DNA of 56,012 nucleotides from an uncultured Verrucomicrobiales bacterium (lineage in GTDB: Bacteria > Verrucomicrobiota > Verrucomicrobiia > Verrucomicrobiales > DEV007): the NCBI GenBank assembly GCA_937891465.1, contig CALAHF010000175.1:1-56012 (forward strand), given 5' to 3'. The notes below the pieces were generated by a model. That model had not been told where the DNA came from and ran no database searches. It was given only the letters and a program-made list of their open reading frames with translations. A program made the translations under genes and the position numbers. Position 1 is the stretch's first letter, and each line of letters begins with the position of its first letter. Of this stretch, positions 44,901 to 54,000 are shown one piece after another.

Positions 44901-45728
44901 TACATTATCGGTTTGATCCTGACTTCGGATGCGTATCAGCGCCAGGCCATCGAAGGAAATCTGGCTGCATCGCCCGAACTTCGATTCTTCAGCGGGCCGG
45001 AACGTCGTCGCTTGACTGCTGAGCAAGTCGTCGACTCACTTTTTGCGGCGACGGGGAATCAGTTGGACATCGGCGAGCTAACGTTTGTTCACGACGGCAA
45101 GCGCCCACTCAGCAATCGCCAAACGTTAGGCTTTCCACGGCGGGCCTGGATGTTAGCGGATCTCAACAACGAACGGGATCGACCGAGCCTTGCGCTGCCT
45201 GCTGCGCGAACGATCACAGATGTCCTCGAGGCATTTGGATGGAAAGGTGCGCGCCAGCAACCGATCATGCAGCGCAACTTGGATCCGAACGTTCTTCAGC
45301 CCGGCATTCTCGCAAACGGCACGCTGGTGGCCGGACTGTCGCGTGCATCAAACCAAAGTGATTTGGCCGAATTGGCAGTGAACGCCGCCTCTCCAGACGA
45401 ATTGGTCGAGACCATGTTTCTGCGAGTTCTCGCCCGAAGACCGACCGCCGAAGAGCAGAAGCAGTTCTCGGCCGCTCTTGAAACCGGATTCGCCGACCGT
45501 GTAATTCCAGCCGTCGAGGTTCGGCCAATTGTGAATCCAGAACCGCTACCGCAAATTACCTGGTTCAATCATCAGCGACACGAAGCAACGAAAGTTCAGA
45601 ATGCGGTTGCACGCCGAGTGCAGAAAGGTTCGCCAGCCGACCCCCGATTACGCCCCGTATGGCGGGAGAAATTTGAAGACATGATATGGAGTTTAATCAA
45701 TCATCGGGAGTTCGTATGGATTCCGTAA
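41973..45728 (+). CDS. LamG, planctomycete cytochrome and PSD1 (DUF1549/DUF1553) protein
   Basis: A 1251-aa exported protein. The ATG at 41973 or GTG at 42021 ([23 protein letters not shown]) precedes the signal peptide; the latter would give a tidier N-region. A LamG-type domain spans about 40-270 ([43 protein letters not shown]). A second beta domain lies around 300-490. Then comes the cytochrome site CFRCH (Cys593, Cys596, His597) with [11 protein letters not shown] as ligand region, DUF1549 ([22 protein letters not shown]) and DUF1553 ([39 protein letters not shown]). Such PSD1 proteins pair with DUF1501 proteins, as here: the next gene overlaps by 13 bp. Function is undefined; sugar-directed redox work is assumed. 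Confidence 0.9.
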   Translation: MYETTKVKWTINRTGIVKYCRNIVCVLFLNAVAVVAADSPLVAHWDFDGDDPIDLVTHGGVITGEVGPMAPEFPDLPKGNKAIRLDGKGARLMLADTGKDSRFKFRKGDPITLEAWVNLDGHKSGAPMYIIGKGRTGDPKFDKDNQNWSLRVISSGSGPMQLSFLFATEPGSSTAPWHRWTSNAGFAGDDGWHHIALAFRFGDPKSIRGWIDGKPGDGRWDLGGEAGAKPMVDDDAVWIGSALNGSSGNSFQGWLDAVAVHRAVLDDKMMAARFKRVGGPRVVTPKPQPKLAPEVMPKIDDVPADRVLFTMAEGFPSETRWMNEGETHDKEFMRWVGDDFMLPRIPLRHDDWGIRQSWKVPMLVRMVADVKLPPGKQKIMLRARALGRLWIDGQLVARTKAITVQPPNGEEPVTPVREPTLPGLRRAGYHQQEVFGEVTIEEGKTSRVILELVVGGKNLRPETGELCVAIQTEDGESYSVLQAGEREGFPLTDEAVEPVLAGIEESIAELDDLNRRRAASSRKDFREKRHAAAKEWASANPAPPVPKIKGISHPIDAFVRAKIFRAVAASAGTDLKQAEHFHGKILPLLSENCFRCHGEKEKGGLKLDSRERLLEAVTPGDPKDSELIYRLHSDDEDERMPPTGEPIAKNEIALLEKWIEQGTAWPSPPVDAAEIAERPLISDAAFLRRVYLDTVGVPPTFAEADAFLADKSQNKRERLINRLLKDERGADNWVGYWQDMLAENPALLNQSQGSTGPFRFFIHDSLRDNKPLDQMVTELILLKGGKYEGGSAGFGMAAENDAPFAAKGHIVASAFLGIELQCARCHDSPYHSTTQRDLFSLAAMFERKPVGAPKTSQVPAGFFENRDRKALIKVTLKPGEKVEPKWRFGKMTGMADGGAVDRLMDDPKDSRERMATLITAPGNQRFAQVVVNRIWKRFMGVGMVEPIHDWEGKKASHPELLEWLAHQFVANDFNANYIIGLILTSDAYQRQAIEGNLAASPELRFFSGPERRRLTAEQVVDSLFAATGNQLDIGELTFVHDGKRPLSNRQTLGFPRRAWMLADLNNERDRPSLALPAARTITDVLEAFGWKGARQQPIMQRNLDPNVLQPGILANGTLVAGLSRASNQSDLAELAVNAASPDELVETMFLRVLARRPTAEEQKQFSAALETGFADRVIPAVEVRPIVNPEPLPQITWFNHQRHEATKVQNAVARRVQKGSPADPRLRPVWREKFEDMIWSLINHREFVWIP

Positions 45729-47002
45729 ATCTAAATCGTCGCCAGTTTATCAGCAGCGCAACCGCCGCCGCAGGAGGAGTTGCGCTTCCCGCTTTCGCCG
45801 ATCCGGCAGAGGCGTTGATTCAGGGCAAAGCCGAACACGTCATCTCGATTTGGCTGGGCGGAGGCATGGGACAGATCGATACCTTTGACCCGAAGCGAAA
45901 AGGTGATCCCAAAACGCGAAAGCCGGGTAGTTATTACGACTCGATTGATACAGCGGTTCCGGGTGTCCAGTTGAGCGAGCACTTCGCAAAACTTGCTCCG
46001 CTGATGGAACACGTCACAGCCGTTCGCACCGTGAACCACACCGTCATCGACGAGCACGCCGCCGCGACGAATCGGATGCACACGGGGCGCACCATTAGCG
46101 GAACCGTCACCTATCCCTCGATCGGATCGATCATTTCCCACGAGCGTGGCGCGGCCAGCGAAAATGCACCGCCCTACGTTTTGATTGGTTACCCCAATGT
46201 CACTAGGGGGCCGGGCTTCCTCGGGCCAAAGGCGGGATACCTGTATACGACCAATACCAGTCAAGGGCCTGCTGGATTGTCTCGCGCGGATGGCATCACC
46301 CCCGGCCGTCAATCGAGACGGGAACAGTTTCTCTCGGTCCTGCAGAAAAACGCGAGGCCGACGGAAGAATCTCGCTTGCTAAACTACGATGCAGCCATTG
46401 AAGAAAGCCTCCGACTCAGCGGTCCCGAGTTCAATCGTGCCTTCGAAGTCGGAGAAGAGCCAGCGGATCTGCGAAATCAGTATGGCGGCGAATTCGGTCA
46501 GCGTTGCCTGCTCAGTCGCCGTCTCGTCGAACGGGGCGTTCGATTTATCGAGGTGGCGCACAATCTGAACTTCATGAATGGAGCCGGCTGGGATGTCCAT
46601 CACGAAGGAATCCTTGATCAGCACGAACTAATCCGCGAACTGGACACTGCCGTCTCAGCGCTGATCACCGATCTGAAAGCGAAGAGCCTTCTCGACAAGA
46701 CGCTCATCGTGATTACGACCGAGTTCGGTCGACCACCTGAGTTCGACGCTCGCGGCGGTCGCGCTCATCAGGGCAAGGCATTCAGTTGCGTGTTAGCTGG
46801 CGGGGGTCTTTCCCACAAAGGTGCCTTTGGAGAGACCGACGAACTGTCCAAAAACCCAGTTTCAGATCCGGTCGGTGTGCCTGATTTCTTTGCCACGATC
46901 TGTGCCGCAGTGGGAGTGAACTATCGAAAAAATCTCTATGATGGTGATCGTCCCGTGCCGATCACCGATCGCGGGAATCCGATTGTTGCTTTGTTTAGTT
47001 AG
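45716..47002 (+). CDS. DUF1501 protein (alkaline-phosphatase fold), Tat-exported
   Basis: A 428-aa protein from the ATG at 45716 ([25 protein letters not shown]), with a twin-Arg signal right at the start; a longer frame from 45686 is less likely. [20 protein letters not shown] is the hallmark N-terminal strand of DUF1501, followed by [53 protein letters not shown] and [18 protein letters not shown]. The family belongs to the alkaline phosphatase/sulfatase fold, but the catalytic Cys/Ser of sulfatases is absent. It overlaps the PSD1 gene by 13 bp and its stop overlaps or abuts the sulfatase start region. Confidence 0.92.
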   Translation: MDSVNLNRRQFISSATAAAGGVALPAFADPAEALIQGKAEHVISIWLGGGMGQIDTFDPKRKGDPKTRKPGSYYDSIDTAVPGVQLSEHFAKLAPLMEHVTAVRTVNHTVIDEHAAATNRMHTGRTISGTVTYPSIGSIISHERGAASENAPPYVLIGYPNVTRGPGFLGPKAGYLYTTNTSQGPAGLSRADGITPGRQSRREQFLSVLQKNARPTEESRLLNYDAAIEESLRLSGPEFNRAFEVGEEPADLRNQYGGEFGQRCLLSRRLVERGVRFIEVAHNLNFMNGAGWDVHHEGILDQHELIRELDTAVSALITDLKAKSLLDKTLIVITTEFGRPPEFDARGGRAHQGKAFSCVLAGGGLSHKGAFGETDELSKNPVSDPVGVPDFFATICAAVGVNYRKNLYDGDRPVPITDRGNPIVALFS

Positions 47003-47013
47003 TGGAGCGCCGG

Positions 47014-48585
47014 ATGCTCGTTAACGCGATGAGATTGAATTATTTTACATTGGCCTGCTGGTTGGCGCTGGCTCTTACCTCGACACAGAAAAACATTTCG
47101 GCAGCGCCGAGTGAGAAGTCGCTCCGCCCGAACATCCTGATCATCCTCGCTGATGACATGGGTTATGGCGATGTCGGCATTCTCAACCGCGATAGTAGAA
47201 TCCCCACGCCCCACCTCGACCAACTCGCAGGAGAAGGCTTGGTTTTCACAGACGCGCATTCCTCGGGTTCCTATTGCGTTCCTTCCCGCTATGGTCTGTT
47301 GACGGGGCGTTACATGTGGCGCACGCGGTTGGGATCGGGAGGCAACCTCGCCAATCTTGCCGGCACTTTGATCGAGCCGGGACGAAAGACGCTCGCAGAT
47401 CTGCTGCGTGACTCGGGATATTTCACCGGATTGGTTGGAAAGTGGCATCAGGGAATCGATTGGCAGCTGCACGATGAAAGCGCGCGGGAAGACATCCGGG
47501 TGAATCCCAATTACCAGAATTTTCGAAACATCGACTTCGCTTCACCTGCTTTGAAAGGTCCAAAGGACTTCGGATTCGACCATTCATTTGGCACCGCCGG
47601 ATCGGCGGAGATGAACCCCGCCACCTTCATCGAAAACAATCGGGCCGCGGTTATCCCTACCTTCTCATCAGAAGAGGCAAAGGAGAAAAACGGCGAATGG
47701 TTTGGCCGGGATGACAACATTATTGCCAAAGGCTATACGATGGACCGCCTCGTCCCGACGCTGTCGGACAAGGCCTGCGAATTCGTCGAAACAGCAACCC
47801 GCACCAAGCCTAATCAGCCATTTTTTCTCTACTACGCGATGACGACTCCGCACAACCCGATCATCCCGAATCCGGAATTTGTCGGCACAAGCCGCGCCGG
47901 CACTTACGGAGATTTCGTTGTCGAGCTCGATCATCATGTTGGCAAGTTGATGGACAAGTTGGTCGAACTCGGAATCGAAAAGAACACAATCGTCTTTTTT
48001 ACTAGCGACAACGGACCAGTCAATCGTACCAAGGGGTATCACGAAAAGTGGGTCCGAGGTGACACCGGCATATACGGGCACGACAGCAACGGGCCGTTCA
48101 GTGGCTGGAAATCGGGCCTGGAGGAGGGCGGACATCGCGTGCCGTTTTTTGTCCGCTGGCCCGGGAAGATCAAACAGGGTGGGACCTGTTCAACAACGAT
48201 CGTGTTCAATGATGTCATCCCAACAATGGCGGAGATGTTGAATCTCGACCTGGACAACCACACCGCCGAAGACGGCGAGAGTTTCTACAAAGCGTTGACG
48301 GGAGAAGCGAGGCCTGAGTCATTTCACGAGGCGATCGTGCACAATCGCAGCAACGGCACTTTCGCCATCCGCAAGGGTGCGTTCAAGCTCACCGTCAACG
48401 GGCCGAAAACCGCCGCGCAGGTTTTGGATGACAAGTTTCCCGTATCTTCCTTCGTGCTTCATGACCTGAGCAATGACGTCGAAGAGACCGCCGATGTGTC
48501 TCGCGACCATCCGGAGATGGTGAAGGAAATGCATGCTTTGCTCAAAAAATATCTGAGGGAAGGCAGAAGCATCGGAAAGAGGTGA
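47014..48585 (+). CDS. Sulfatase in the PSD1/DUF1501 operon
   Basis: A 523-aa exported enzyme. I chose the ATG at 47014 because a GGAG ribosome site (47004-47007) lies 6 bp in front; a GTG at 47002 overlapping the preceding stop (TAGTG) is the alternative. A signal peptide covers about residues 1-31. RPNILIILADDMGYGDVG has the metal Asp pair, CVPSRYGLLTGRY holds Cys88 (formylglycine), GKWHQGIDW and FTSDNGPVN the other active-site residues. The last part, RSNGTFAIRKGAFKL, is usual for arylsulfatases of polysaccharide-degrading PVC bacteria. Co-expression with the oxidoreductase, PSD1 and DUF1501 genes suggests a shared sulfated-glycan substrate (inference). Confidence 0.93.
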   Translation: MLVNAMRLNYFTLACWLALALTSTQKNISAAPSEKSLRPNILIILADDMGYGDVGILNRDSRIPTPHLDQLAGEGLVFTDAHSSGSYCVPSRYGLLTGRYMWRTRLGSGGNLANLAGTLIEPGRKTLADLLRDSGYFTGLVGKWHQGIDWQLHDESAREDIRVNPNYQNFRNIDFASPALKGPKDFGFDHSFGTAGSAEMNPATFIENNRAAVIPTFSSEEAKEKNGEWFGRDDNIIAKGYTMDRLVPTLSDKACEFVETATRTKPNQPFFLYYAMTTPHNPIIPNPEFVGTSRAGTYGDFVVELDHHVGKLMDKLVELGIEKNTIVFFTSDNGPVNRTKGYHEKWVRGDTGIYGHDSNGPFSGWKSGLEEGGHRVPFFVRWPGKIKQGGTCSTTIVFNDVIPTMAEMLNLDLDNHTAEDGESFYKALTGEARPESFHEAIVHNRSNGTFAIRKGAFKLTVNGPKTAAQVLDDKFPVSSFVLHDLSNDVEETADVSRDHPEMVKEMHALLKKYLREGRSIGKR

Positions 48586-48598
48586 TCCTGAGTGACGC

Positions 48599-48614
48599 GG
48601 GTGGGAGCCCACCC
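48599..48614 (+). terminator. Strong GC hairpin after the sulfatase gene
   Basis: GGGTGGGAGCCCACCC is a perfect inverted repeat (six pairs with a GAGC loop, or seven with a 2-nt loop), 13 bp after the sulfatase stop. No T-run follows, so it is either a rho-dependent end or an mRNA-protecting hairpin of the operon 40588-48585. Confidence 0.5.
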
Positions 48615-48767
48615 CACAGGCCCCGCAGCATAGACAATGCGCCCTTCGTCGTCGTTGCCGACAGATTCGTCGGTAATATTTTTTACATTCCTCTGACACT
48701 TTCGTTATGATCCTTGGTAAACTCCAATGCTGACGACGAAAGATTTGTTTGTCTGTCTGTTAGCAAA

Positions 48768-49733
48768 ATGAGAACCCTGCCAATCATGAATGCATATTCG
48801 ACTCTTCTGATTTTAGCGCTTGTTCCCGTCTTGGGCCTTCAGGCTCAAGAGAACGCAAAGCGTCCCAAGCCTCCAGCTGAGTCATTTGAAAAATCACTCA
48901 TTGTTGAACCATCCAAGGGGAAAGAAAAGAAGGGTAAGAAAGTCAAGGCTCGTATGGTTCCGATTATTTATTACTCCCTGCTTTCGAAGTCTTCTGGGAA
49001 CGCCGTGGCTATCAGTTCGGCGGAAAAGACAAATGGATCGGTGGCAATTGAATGGACTTCAGAGCTTACCCATGAGCAGCAGTGGCAACTGAAGCCGGTC
49101 GATGGGGAGTGGTTTCAGCTGATTGCCCGCCACTCCGGCAGAGCGTTGACGGTTCGAGACGCTGCGCAGAACCCGATCATCCAGGGAGATTCTAGTCCTA
49201 AAAACGAAAGCACCCACTGGAACGTCGTTTCCGATAGCGATGGTTTTGTCCGACTTGTGAACCGAACCAGTAAGCTCTGGATGGGTGCTTCCAAAATCAA
49301 TGGCTCGCATGGTGACGGGTTGGTGCAATCAAAGAAAGCAGAGACGGATCGTCAAAAGTGGAAACTCCAAGTTGCCGAAATAGATCATGTGAAGGTGCTG
49401 CCGTTCAAAAAACTGGCACTTCCTGCTTCGGAGATCATTGGAAAAAAGCATCCCACGAGCATGGAGGAGTTAAGGGGATTTCTCCATGGGACAACTTGGA
49501 GTATTCGCTACGGCTCCACCGCCGGAGATGAAGAGTATCAGATGACTTTTGATAAAAAAGGGACCCTGACACTCCACTACGGGAGAGTTTCCAAACTGGA
49601 AATCCTTGGGCCCAAGACAATCAAACTTTGGGCCTACGATACCGCCGCCCTTTCCGATGCCTTCAACTATTTTCAAGCGGTAGACGCCAATGGGAAAGTC
49701 TACTTCGGGGTGTTACTCCCGAACGGAGATTAG
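48768..49733 (+). CDS. Exported ricin-type beta-trefoil lectin-like protein
   Basis: A 321-aa protein from the ATG at 48768 (MRTLPIMNAYSTLLILALVPVLGLQAQ), which gives a clean signal peptide; the frame is open from 48714. A Lys-rich stretch (SKGKEKKGKKVKAR) follows. Residues about 65-205 show the beta-trefoil pattern with Q-x-W-type repeats: LTHEQQWQLKPVDGEWFQLIARHSGRALTV, NESTHWNVVSDSDGFVRLVNRTSKLWMG, DRQKWKLQVAEI. The C-terminal about 90 residues (MEELRGFLHGTTWSIRYG onwards) form another small beta domain found with such lectins. It likely binds a sugar at the surface; no catalytic motif is seen. Confidence 0.78.
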   Translation: MRTLPIMNAYSTLLILALVPVLGLQAQENAKRPKPPAESFEKSLIVEPSKGKEKKGKKVKARMVPIIYYSLLSKSSGNAVAISSAEKTNGSVAIEWTSELTHEQQWQLKPVDGEWFQLIARHSGRALTVRDAAQNPIIQGDSSPKNESTHWNVVSDSDGFVRLVNRTSKLWMGASKINGSHGDGLVQSKKAETDRQKWKLQVAEIDHVKVLPFKKLALPASEIIGKKHPTSMEELRGFLHGTTWSIRYGSTAGDEEYQMTFDKKGTLTLHYGRVSKLEILGPKTIKLWAYDTAALSDAFNYFQAVDANGKVYFGVLLPNGD

Positions 49734-49793
49734 ATCGCGCCATCCCAAAAATGAGAGGGTCCTAAAGCGGAGCGATAGTCCGTTGTCGAAAAC

Positions 49794-50978
49794 TTAATTC
49801 TTCTCCATCTCCAGCATAGCTTCAGCAAGCGCCTTCCCAAACCGAACAAAGGTCTTGCCGCTGCCCAGGTAGTGGTATTCAGCATTCGATGCGCACCGAT
49901 CCCAGGTGCTCTGCTCCGCTGCGGTCAGTTCGCCGTCGCCAAAACCGTAGCGGGCGGATTCCTCTGTAAACTTCTCCGACGTCATCTCACCCTTTTCCAC
50001 ACGCCGCTTCCAGCCGCTGGTCATCCGCCGTTTCCAGTAAATATCGCTGAGCGGTAGTTCGTAATAAGGGCCGCTGTCGACTGCGATTACATTGCCGCGA
50101 TAGCGGGCCGGCGCCTTCTCATCATAGTGCTCTACTGCGGCGAACTGGGTCTTGCGAAAATCGGAGACCGGCAGCCCTTTGTCGAACAGCCGGCTGTCCG
50201 GGTCTGTGCCGTAGACTCCCAAAACGCCCACGATGAAGGGTAGATTCGGGGCATCGAGTTCCTTGCGAACATCGCTGATGAAATGGATCATGTTCCCGGT
50301 GTATTGCTCGATGTGGTGCCGGTTGCACATATCGTTCCATCCCTGAAACCAGACGAACCCGGCAAGTTCGTATCCCTGCGCTGCGTCGTAATCTGGAACT
50401 ACTTTCCTGATGCTCTCAGCGTCAGCCAGTGTCGTCTGAACGAACTGGATCATCTCGCGATAGTAGTGGCCGACCTGTTCCTTTTCAGGAACACGATCAC
50501 TCTCTTTTTCTTTCGCACTGGGGTTATAAGGCCCCGCACTCGGCGGGCGAAAGTCCACCGCTAGTGATTTTCCGCCCCATGCGGTCTTGATGATCAGGAC
50601 CGGTTCTTCAAGCGCCTTGTCCATCGTAATTCCAAACGCGAATTCGGGGCCAATGCGGTTTTCGTCAAAGCCGTATCCCACTTTCACCTTGCTGTGCAGA
50701 ACGGTATCGTCATCGCCGCGTCCTGTCAGGTAAGTGATCCAGGCGTTGTCGCAGACGACCGGGTTGCCGTTCTTATCGAGAATCTCGTTGAGAAGTGGCG
50801 CAGTTTTCGGGTCGTCGCCAATGGCCGCAAACGTGCTCTGATGCGCCGATCCCTGCATATTGGACTGTCCGGCCAGGATGTAAACCTTCAGGGGTTTGCC
50901 CTCAGCAGTGGCGGTGAATACGAGTCCAGCGATCGTCAGGGCGACTAAAGCGGATACGGTTTTAGATTGGTTGATCAT
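49794..50978 (-). CDS. SASA-type carbohydrate esterase (sialate O-acetylesterase-like)
   Basis: A 394-aa protein with a signal peptide (residues 1-25). KVYILAGQSNMQGSA carries the GQSNM block with the nucleophilic Ser of the SGNH-like SASA family; VLIIKTAWGGKSLAVDFRPPS has the conserved Gly and Lys block; FVWFQGWNDM is the QGxxD/N block; and AEYHYLGSGKTFVRFGKALAEAM supplies the His near the C-terminus. Members remove O-acetyl groups from sugars such as sialic acid or xylan (family knowledge). It converges with the lectin gene and shares its direction with the DMF-like fusion and a second SASA gene. Confidence 0.9.
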   Translation of the reverse strand: MINQSKTVSALVALTIAGLVFTATAEGKPLKVYILAGQSNMQGSAHQSTFAAIGDDPKTAPLLNEILDKNGNPVVCDNAWITYLTGRGDDDTVLHSKVKVGYGFDENRIGPEFAFGITMDKALEEPVLIIKTAWGGKSLAVDFRPPSAGPYNPSAKEKESDRVPEKEQVGHYYREMIQFVQTTLADAESIRKVVPDYDAAQGYELAGFVWFQGWNDMCNRHHIEQYTGNMIHFISDVRKELDAPNLPFIVGVLGVYGTDPDSRLFDKGLPVSDFRKTQFAAVEHYDEKAPARYRGNVIAVDSGPYYELPLSDIYWKRRMTSGWKRRVEKGEMTSEKFTEESARYGFGDGELTAAEQSTWDRCASNAEYHYLGSGKTFVRFGKALAEAMLEMEKN

Positions 50979-51078
50979 TTCTTGGAAACAGTAGCAGGTT
51001 TGGCCCTCTGCTGATCTTCGGATTGCCCAACTCCGGGAATTCCAAAACGCATTAGACTGAGGTGTAAAGCGATCCTTC

Positions 51079-54000
51079 TCATTTGCTTGGAGTCTTCTCT
51101 TCCACTCCGAAACGGTGCAGCACGTTCTTGACCAGCAGGCTCAATTTTTCGTCGTAATACATTCCCCAGGCAGTGGCGATCGACCCTGTATGAAACACGC
51201 GGCCGCCTTCGGGGCGTTCCCAGTAAATGATCTCCGCGATGGTCTGCTCATCGCCCGACCGCGCTTTGTGTGCCTCGGCGTTGAAGTCGAGAACGCCTCG
51301 CTTGTCGTGGCTGCGAGCCAAGGTGGTTATCCCCTCGGGCTCGACCAGGCCTTTCAGCGCCGGGTTTTCGGTCGCCCTCAGCAAGGTCGAGAGCCGCACA
51401 TCGTATTCGTGTCCGACCGCGCCCATCGTCTTGTTGGCGAACCCGAACGCCTCTCCCTTTTTCAGCTCTATCTTGTTGGGTTCGTTGAACAGGAAGTGAT
51501 CCGGCAAATCCATCTGGTAGTGAGCAAAGTTCCCGCCGCCCCATCCGATGCATTCCAAACCGACCAGCTTCCATGCAGGGTATCCGCAAAAGCGCATCAG
51601 GCTGCCGCGCTTGAAATCGTGGCTATGGTAAAGTTCGCCTACTTTGGCACGCCCCCGACCGCCGATACTTTTGCCGAACTTGCGGCACTCCATCACCTCA
51701 CCGGTCTCGTCGAAGCTCACCCGCCAGAACATCGTGTTTCCAGACATCACCACGGCCGCGCCACCGGCTTTAAGATAGTTGTCGAGTCCGTCGTAGGCGC
51801 GGGCCGACCAATACTCGCTGTGCCCGTTCATGCAGACCGCCTTGTAGCCCTTCAACACTTCAGGATTTCGATCCAGATCGTGGTCGGTGATGACGTCGTA
51901 ATCGTATCCGTGCTTGTCCAACCACAGGTGCAAAAAGCGCTCGCCGCGCAGCAGATGGCTATAGCCTCCACCGATGTAAGTCTTGTTTGGCCCAGCGGCC
52001 GGCCAGGGCACCTTCATTCCTATTTTGTAGGTTGGCTGACCGTTGTGGTGATCGCTGTAACAGCTGTATCTGGGAGCGCCCGGATGACTGCTGCCCAATC
52101 CTCCCGTGCCCATGTTGATCAGCCCGGGGCCGTGGTTGACCGGGAACGGGGTCGAGTTGTAGGCCAGCCAGGTATTGGAGGAAACGAGGACGAGCAATGG
52201 TGCCTTGGGTCGCGATTCGGGGCGGCGCACGATGAACGTGGTGTGGTAGCGCATCGGATTGCCGTTGATCTTGAAATCGAAACGTCCCGCGTAAACCCCG
52301 GACTTGGTATTGACCGGAACGCGGAACCGATGGTTGACCTCCCAACGGGCGTTGTAGAGTTCGTCCGCAGCCAGTCTCAGCCCGTGTCCGCGTTGCGGAT
52401 CTGTAGTCGGATCGTATTTCATATCGTGTCGACCCACAGCCGCAGCATCAAAGCTCGGGCCGCCGATCATCCAGGTTCCACGGTTGATCATCTGCCCGTC
52501 GCGTCCGTCCGATCCTGCATCGGCGACGCGCGTGCCGTGTTCCTCGTTGAACGGCCAGCAGCCGAGGACGGTTTCCCCTTCTGGGACTGTCAGACCACGA
52601 TCGGCGACGCGTTTCTGGATCTGCGCTTCATCGAGCGCCCGTCCGTGCATGGCACACATCGCGATGTCGCCGTTGTAAAAATTCGCCGCCACACCATCGC
52701 TTCCGTAAGCGCCGATTCGTATCGCGGTCTTCCCAGGTCGCACCACGCCGGCAAATGGGAATTCGGCCGCCAGTTTCCCGTCGATATAAATGCGTTTTTT
52801 CTTCCCGTCCCAGCTCGCTGCGATGTGGTGCCAACGTTGTGCTTCAATTAGCCCGGGCTTGGTTTGGTGAAGCGAGGCCGGATCGTGGGCACCGCCAGTT
52901 CCAGTCATGAAAGCGATCCGGTCGCCGCTAAGAAACAAGCCGACTCCGCAACGGTCCGGATAGTCATGCTGGGTGATCAAGCCCTGCCAGCCCGCCAAGT
53001 TGAACGGGCGGATCCAGCATTCCAAGGTGAGTTGGCTCAGCCGCCTCTCATCGGGCAGGCCGTTGTTCACGTGCACGTACGAACCCGGATGGATTGGTTG
53101 TGACTTCGGCTTCTCGACGCGGAACGTTTCCAGCACCGGATCCTTATCCCGGTTCTCAGGATCCTCCCCCAGTTGCACGACGCTCAAATCGTAGGGGACG
53201 CTGCTGCTGACCCGGAATTCGATCTCCTCGCCCGCGGCGATACTCTTTTGCGCGTAAGCGTGCAGACCGGGCAAGTCCACCGGTTGATGGGCGGGGATCT
53301 CTTGTGGCCCGGATGGGGTGCCCGCGTCGGGAGTAGTCGTGCCCGGTAGTTTTACTGATAGCAAGTAGGCCACCAGATCGGCAATTTCTCCTGGCTTCAA
53401 CAAGGCGTCGAAAACCTCGGGCATCAGCGAGACGTTGGAATATTTTGCGGATTTGATTTCTTTAATAGGGATCGCCTGCTCCATTCCCGGAGCCGATGAG
53501 AGCACCATTTGATCGACCGTATCCCGAATAATCAGGCCTGCGGTCTCCCCTTTCTGAGTCTGCATCATCACCAACTCGTGGTATCGGGCAATGGACGAAC
53601 TGGGATAGACGATGGCCTCCAGTAAATCCTGCGCGCTGCGGATGGAGCCGATGCCAGTTAGGTCGGGTCCAAATTTCACTCCCTGATCACCCATGACATG
53701 ACAGGTGATGCACAAGGACTTGGCAGCATTGTGGAAAAGCTTTTTACCGCGTTCAGGATCTCCCTCGGGCAACAAGGCGGTAAGCGCTTTCAGGCGGATC
53801 TTTTGTTGGGCCAGCTTTTCAGCGTCCGGCACTACCGCATCCGCCAGTTGGATCTCGGGCATGGCGTGCGGTGGCGCGTTGCGCTGGGCCACCTCGTGCA
53901 TTAGGCGAACCTGTTTTCCCAGTGGACCGTTCTCGGAAAGGTTCTGGGTGTCGCCAATCTCATACAGCGCATAGATGATGGCGTGCCTCAAAAACGCATC

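Noticed and set aside
51115-52851. 578-aa plus-strand frame opposite the fusion protein
   Set aside because: It is antisense to the dimethylformamidase-like and LamG domains, which have clear family motifs.
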